Made by a program: the position numbers and the translations under genes
Source of the DNA: Tolumonas sp008015085
Lineage (GTDB): Bacteria > Pseudomonadota > Gammaproteobacteria > Enterobacterales > Aeromonadaceae
Assembly (NCBI GenBank): GCA_029265125.1
Contig: JAJUJX010000002.1
Location: 343,858 to 407,857, forward strand
Direction of reading: 5' to 3'
Length of the DNA stretch: 64,000 nt
The notes under the pieces: model-generated
What the model was told of the DNA's origin: nothing
The model's input: the letters and a program-made list of their open reading frames with translations, nothing else
Database searches by the model: none
Shown: positions 60,951-64,000 of the stretch, in pieces
How positions within the stretch are numbered: the first letter of the stretch is position 1
How the letters are laid out: the number at the start of each line of letters is the position of its first letter

Positions 60951-61499
60951 TCAGCGCACCCACTCCTTCCTCATTTGCGGGTTCAGAGTCAGATTGACCT
61001 CATCTGCACTGATAAAAACCTGACCTTCGCTGATCGTTATCTGCCACTGCATATTTCTTTCTGCCAGCGCAACAACAGGGATCAGTTCTTCTTCAATAAA
61101 ATCGACAATCCGCAAGTTATCATGTTTTCCCAATAAGGCTTCATTAGATTGCCACCAGAGGTCTACATTGCGACCACCGTAGGTGTACAGTGAAACCAGT
61201 TCAGAACGGTTACAGGCTTTTTTCAGCCGACGCTCATCGGGTAACCCAACGTCTATCCAGTGTTCGATGCCGCCATGCAGATTTTTAAGCCACAACTCAG
61301 GTTCATCATCAGCGCATAATCCTTTAGTGAATGACAAATATTCATCAGCATTCAATGCCCAGGCTAAAAGACGCACGATCAACCGTTGATCCGTTTCCGA
61401 CGGATGTCGTGCCAGTGTCAAATTAGTATCAAGGTAAACACCGCGATCAACATCAGCGATGTTCAATCCGACTTTGAATATGGTGGCTTTCAGTGCCAT
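60951..61499 (-). CDS. yaeQ: YaeQ-family protein
   Basis: A 182-residue protein of the YaeQ family, with a PD-(D/E)XK-nuclease-like fold and unclear role. Family stretches are visible: MALKATIFKVGLNIADVDRG at the start, LARHPSETDQRLIVRLLAWA, and WIDVGLPDERRLKKAC. YaeQ was first described as a suppressor of rfaH loss, although that role is disputed. ATG at 61499 has the weak CTACCAAT region upstream. It is monocistronic and 128 bases from the AsmA gene. Confidence 0.94.
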   Translation of the reverse strand: MALKATIFKVGLNIADVDRGVYLDTNLTLARHPSETDQRLIVRLLAWALNADEYLSFTKGLCADDEPELWLKNLHGGIEHWIDVGLPDERRLKKACNRSELVSLYTYGGRNVDLWWQSNEALLGKHDNLRIVDFIEEELIPVVALAERNMQWQITISEGQVFISADEVNLTLNPQMRKEWVR

Positions 61500-61699
61500 T
61501 GGTAGACCTGCATAAAAATAAAAAGAAGGCGTAGTTTAAATCAGATCAGTGGCTTTTTCTCTGGTTTGGCTACCGATACTCCAGCCTTCACCAATGAAGG
61601 AAGAGTATTTACCTCAGATCACTGCTTTTCTTCTCCGGCAACCAGGGCAAAGTGATATTATTCCTGCTATCACGTAAGTTTTATTAAAGAGATTAAAAG

Positions 61700-62527
61700 A
61701 TGATCCAGCTTGGCCGAATGAACTCACTCCCGATAGTTAAACTTGATGACAAAGGAGCCTGGTTGGACGCCGATGATCTGGGGCAGGTATTTATCCCAAA
61801 GAGTCAGTTAGCATCAGAAACAAAAAATGGCGACATCGTACGGGTTTTTACTTACTTAGATGGTGACGGCGAGCTCGTGGCAAGCCTGGATAAACCAATG
61901 GTGCAAGTTGGTGAATTTGCCGGATTAAAAGTTGTATCCGCTAGTCGCATGGGGGCTTTTCTGAATTGGGGAATGAAGAAAGACTTGTTCGTTCCAGCCC
62001 GCGAGCAAGCTAAACCAATGCAAAACGACCACACTTATGTTGTCTATGTCTACCTGGATCGGGAAAGCCGCACAGTCGCAACCAGCCGGTTAGATCACTA
62101 CCTGAGTATAGAAATGCCTCATTATGAGCCATGGCAGGAAGTCGATATTCTGATTTGTGAGAGAACAGACCTTGGCTATAAAGTGATCGTTGAAAGTAAA
62201 TTCTGGGGACTGGTTTTCAACAATGAAATATTCACTACCCTACGGATCGGCCAGCAAACCAAAGGTTATATCAAGAAGATTCATGAAGACGGCAAACTTG
62301 ATATCAGCCTGAATAAACCAGGCCTGGCACGCAAAGATGAAGCCAGCGAGAAAATCTTGCTGCGCCTGCAAAAAGCTGGCGGGTTCCTGCCTGTTGGCGA
62401 TAAAAGTACACCAGAGCTGATCTACTCACAATTCAGTATGAGCAAAAGTACCTTCAAGAAAGCCATCGGCGGACTCTATAAACAAGGCGCCATCACCATA
62501 GAAAATGACGGCATTCGCCTGAAATAA
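61700..62527 (+). CDS. CvfB-type S1 RNA-binding protein
   Basis: A 275-residue protein of the CvfB/YitL family: three S1-like OB folds (about 1-60, 65-130, 145-205) and a C-terminal winged-helix domain (about 215-275; FLPVGDKSTPELIYSQFSMS). In Staphylococcus aureus CvfB affects virulence gene expression through RNA binding; its role in gammaproteobacteria is little known. ATG at 61700 follows AAAGAGATTAAAAG. It faces away from yaeQ with a 200-base gap. Confidence 0.92.
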   Translation: MIQLGRMNSLPIVKLDDKGAWLDADDLGQVFIPKSQLASETKNGDIVRVFTYLDGDGELVASLDKPMVQVGEFAGLKVVSASRMGAFLNWGMKKDLFVPAREQAKPMQNDHTYVVYVYLDRESRTVATSRLDHYLSIEMPHYEPWQEVDILICERTDLGYKVIVESKFWGLVFNNEIFTTLRIGQQTKGYIKKIHEDGKLDISLNKPGLARKDEASEKILLRLQKAGGFLPVGDKSTPELIYSQFSMSKSTFKKAIGGLYKQGAITIENDGIRLK

Positions 62528-62558
62528 TAATCAAAACCCCTGAAACAATCCGAAAACA

Positions 62559-62590
62559 CAGAGCACCAGCCCCTAAAGCTGGTAGCTCTG
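62559..62590. terminator. Hairpin after the CvfB-type gene
   Basis: CAGAGCACCAGC and GCTGGTAGCTCTG pair with one bulged base around CCCTAAA, about 30 bases after the stop. It lacks a T run, so it may be an mRNA 3'-end stabiliser rather than a terminator. Confidence 0.4.
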
Positions 62591-62656
62591 GTAAAAGCTA
62601 ATTCCGCATTCCCCCATCAAACCGTAAATCAGCAAAAACACGTAAAAACAGGCACA

Positions 62657-62670
62657 TTGATCCAGATCAT
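62657..62670 (+). promoter_or_regulatory. FNR-like site
   Basis: TTGATCCAGATCAT matches TTGAT-N4-ATCAA at nine of ten fixed positions. A possible -10 TATCTT is at 62710-62715. The gene it would control is unclear: the next confident start is at 62921. Confidence 0.45.
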
Positions 62671-62727
62671 CCAGACAGGAATAGTTTCAATTGCAAATAG
62701 AGCCAAACTTATCTTAGTCTGTTACAA

Positions 62728-62844
62728 ATGACAGGAATCGCCCACACAGCGCAGGAAGCACCGGCTACTGATGCCGAAAAGTCAGCGGCGGTAGCCTGCC
62801 CAAACTCAATTCCGGATTTGATCCCATTTTGGGGGACATAAATG
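62728..62844 (+). CDS. Possible 38-residue peptide
   Basis: ATG at 62728 opens a 38-codon frame ending at 62844 (MTGIAHTAQEAPATDAEKSA at the start, IPFWGT at the end). There is no Shine-Dalgarno sequence before it, and the length is within chance, so it is listed only because it lies downstream of the FNR-like site in an otherwise empty stretch. Confidence 0.2.
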
Positions 62845-62920
62845 GATTTTCCCCGCATAGCACACCGCTTATGAGGGAATAGCTCCGGATAATAAATTGT
62901 TACATTATTAAGAGGTATAT

Positions 62921-63655
62921 GTGGCAGAAGAAAATCAAAAGACCAATAAGATTAACTATCAAAGTATATTTATTACTTTGATAGCTTTATTTTCTCCAGC
63001 CGCATATATAATAGGGGTCGCTTACCACCAAGGTAGATTAGAAGGTTATGGCATAGATCCATCAAGTTTTGACTTTGATGTCTATAGTGCTTACATGTCT
63101 TTTTACAGTATAAGTAGCTACCTTGCTTCTTACATTATAATAAGTTTAATGCAATTGATGAATTTTACATCATTAGGCATATCTATTGGATTCTACGTTA
63201 TAGTTTCATTACTATTTTTTTGTTTAATTAAACTAATAAAATCCGACAAAGAAAAATTCAAAACGATAAGATCAATCAAGTTTTTGATTTCATTCAAAGA
63301 AAATGACATATTCAAGTCATTATCCTTAGCGGGGTCATTTTCATATATAATACTATTGCTAATATATATAGTTTTATCATTTAGCGTTGCATGGTGCTTT
63401 ACTCCTTACTATGCATACAATAAAGGTAAAGAACTAGCTTACGAAAACATAGATAGCTATATTAAAAATGGTTGCAAACCAAAAAAAGACTACAAATGGT
63501 CAGATTGCGTATCTGTATATAATACTAATGACAAAATAATTTTGTCTGGTTTATTTATCACCAGAGATAATAACCAAATTGCAATATTTAATGGCGAAAA
63601 AACCATTGTTTCGAAATTACCTGATGGCTATAAAATCATCAACACATTAAAATAA
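62921..63655 (+). CDS. AT-rich membrane protein of unknown function
   Basis: A 244-residue protein with three or four membrane segments (about 16-34, 62-80, 84-104 and 137-162), a Lys/Glu-rich cytoplasmic loop (about 105-130), and a C-terminal soluble domain of about 80 residues with two cysteines (NGCKPKKDYKWSDC), probably periplasmic. I do not recognise a family. The gene is far richer in A and T than its neighbours (ATA isoleucine, AAA, AAT, TTA), suggesting recent acquisition. GTG at 62921 follows AAGAGG. An attC-like stretch follows immediately. Confidence 0.75.
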   Translation: MAEENQKTNKINYQSIFITLIALFSPAAYIIGVAYHQGRLEGYGIDPSSFDFDVYSAYMSFYSISSYLASYIIISLMQLMNFTSLGISIGFYVIVSLLFFCLIKLIKSDKEKFKTIRSIKFLISFKENDIFKSLSLAGSFSYIILLLIYIVLSFSVAWCFTPYYAYNKGKELAYENIDSYIKNGCKPKKDYKWSDCVSVYNTNDKIILSGLFITRDNNQIAIFNGEKTIVSKLPDGYKIINTLK

Positions 63656-64000
63656 TGTAACAAAAACTTGGTGTGGGATTGCTTCGCAACCCCACAAGTC
63701 GAAGTTGTGTCGGTTTATCGCTGGTTGCCAAACGTAGAAAATTGGCGAATTTAAGTTCAAAGCTTTGCGCCAGTCAAAGCGGCGTTAGCATTGCAGTTCA
63801 GCGTTGTTTACAGCTCACTATCGGCGAGCTTGGCTGCTGAAACATAACAGTTTACTCATGCCCTGCTCCACCTGAAATCTCGGCGGCTCGCCATGTTTCT
63901 TGCAGCCCCAAACATCGCAGGTGTGTAATTCCCCGAAGCGGTGGTTTTGCAAGTAATCGCGGTAATTTCAGCAATGTTTCTTTTTTGCTACCGCACAACA
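63656..64000. other. Non-coding right end with attC-like stretch
   Basis: From 63658 (TAACAAAA) to 63789 (GCGGCGTTAGC) is a 132-base stretch directly after the AT-rich gene, with a hairpin GTGGGATTGC-TTC-GCAACCCCAC inside. The layout recalls an integron attC site. Beyond it to 64000 is ordinary-composition sequence with a short minus-strand frame, but no assignable gene. Confidence 0.35.
63818..63952 (-). CDS. Possible short frame near the window end
   Basis: A minus-strand frame of 44 codons from a TTG at 63952 to a TAG at 63818; in-frame stop at 63968-63970 ends it upstream. It contains CDVWGCKKHGEPPRF, which reads like real protein rather than chance, and may be the remnant 3' end of a cassette or transferred gene. 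No ribosome site or family recognised. Confidence 0.25.
   Translation of the reverse strand: MQNHRFGELHTCDVWGCKKHGEPPRFQVEQGMSKLLCFSSQARR

Larger units (their letters stand above)
62528..62920. other. Long intergenic stretch with hairpin and FNR-like site
   Basis: This 393-base gap holds a stem-loop (62559-62590), an FNR-like site (62657-62670), and a possible 38-codon frame (62728-62844). Base composition shifts from ordinary to AT-rich near its right end, where the foreign-looking gene begins. No RNA gene is recognised. Confidence 0.55.

Overview
The window reads as chromosomal DNA of a facultatively anaerobic gammaproteobacterium. Most genes have recognisable relatives in Escherichia coli, Vibrio or Aeromonas: topA, sohB, pabB-nudL, aroF-tyrA, serC-aroA, serA, btsSR and rmuC. 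The LuxO-type regulator, the NosP/FIST protein, the amylosucrase-type GH13 enzyme and the general gene content fit the Aeromonadales (for example Tolumonas) best. That placement is an inference from gene content, not a phylogeny.

Layout. 1-6.0 kb: a DEAD-box helicase, then a convergent three-gene signalling operon read leftwards (LuxO-like sigma54 activator, FIST/NosP-type sensor, hybrid histidine kinase with its own HPt). 6.1-8.3 kb: pabB-nudL, then tRNA-Cys and tRNA-Gly with a strong promoter. 8.4-16.7 kb: topA, sohB, a LysR regulator, a SET-family sugar exporter, a MalY/PatB-type C-S lyase and a TAXI-type binding protein. 16.7-19.0 kb: aroF and tyrA behind a perfect TyrR box. 19.2-23.9 kb: a BMP-type nucleoside ABC importer. 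24.1-28.6 kb: BtsS/BtsR pyruvate-sensing system next to a CstA/BtsT-family transporter whose promoter carries BtsR boxes. 28.6-33.8 kb: ackA with a PdhR/LldR-like operator, a HAD phosphatase, serA and a secreted aldose-epimerase-like protein. 33.9-37.1 kb: aroA, serC and a small secreted protein.

37.2-44.8 kb is one tightly packed eight-gene envelope operon: a MacA-like adaptor, MacB-like permease and ATPase, then a STAS-MlaE fusion, MlaF, MlaD, a PqiC-like lipoprotein and a PerM-family protein. Two tandem initiator tRNA genes follow, then small proteins of unknown function. 46.9-53.4 kb is an alpha-glucoside/sucrose operon (binding protein, two permeases, MsmK-type ATPase, cytoplasmic amylosucrase-family enzyme) controlled from a region holding a perfect LacI-type operator, a CRP-like site and a tandem 17-bp repeat. 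53.9-62.5 kb holds a PAS chemoreceptor, a ROK kinase, rmuC, a META lipoprotein, an AsmA protein, YaeQ and a CvfB-type protein. From about 62.9 kb the sequence becomes AT-rich and carries a membrane-protein gene that looks foreign, followed by an attC-like stretch.

How the genes fit together: pyruvate recurs (BtsS/BtsR, BtsT-like transporter, PdhR/LldR-like site before ackA). Chorismate metabolism is spread over aroF, tyrA, aroA and pabB, with serC and serA beside them. No rRNA genes, insertion sequences, prophage genes or CRISPR arrays were seen. Many start sites were moved from the longest reading frame to one with a better ribosome binding site or family agreement; this is stated in each entry.
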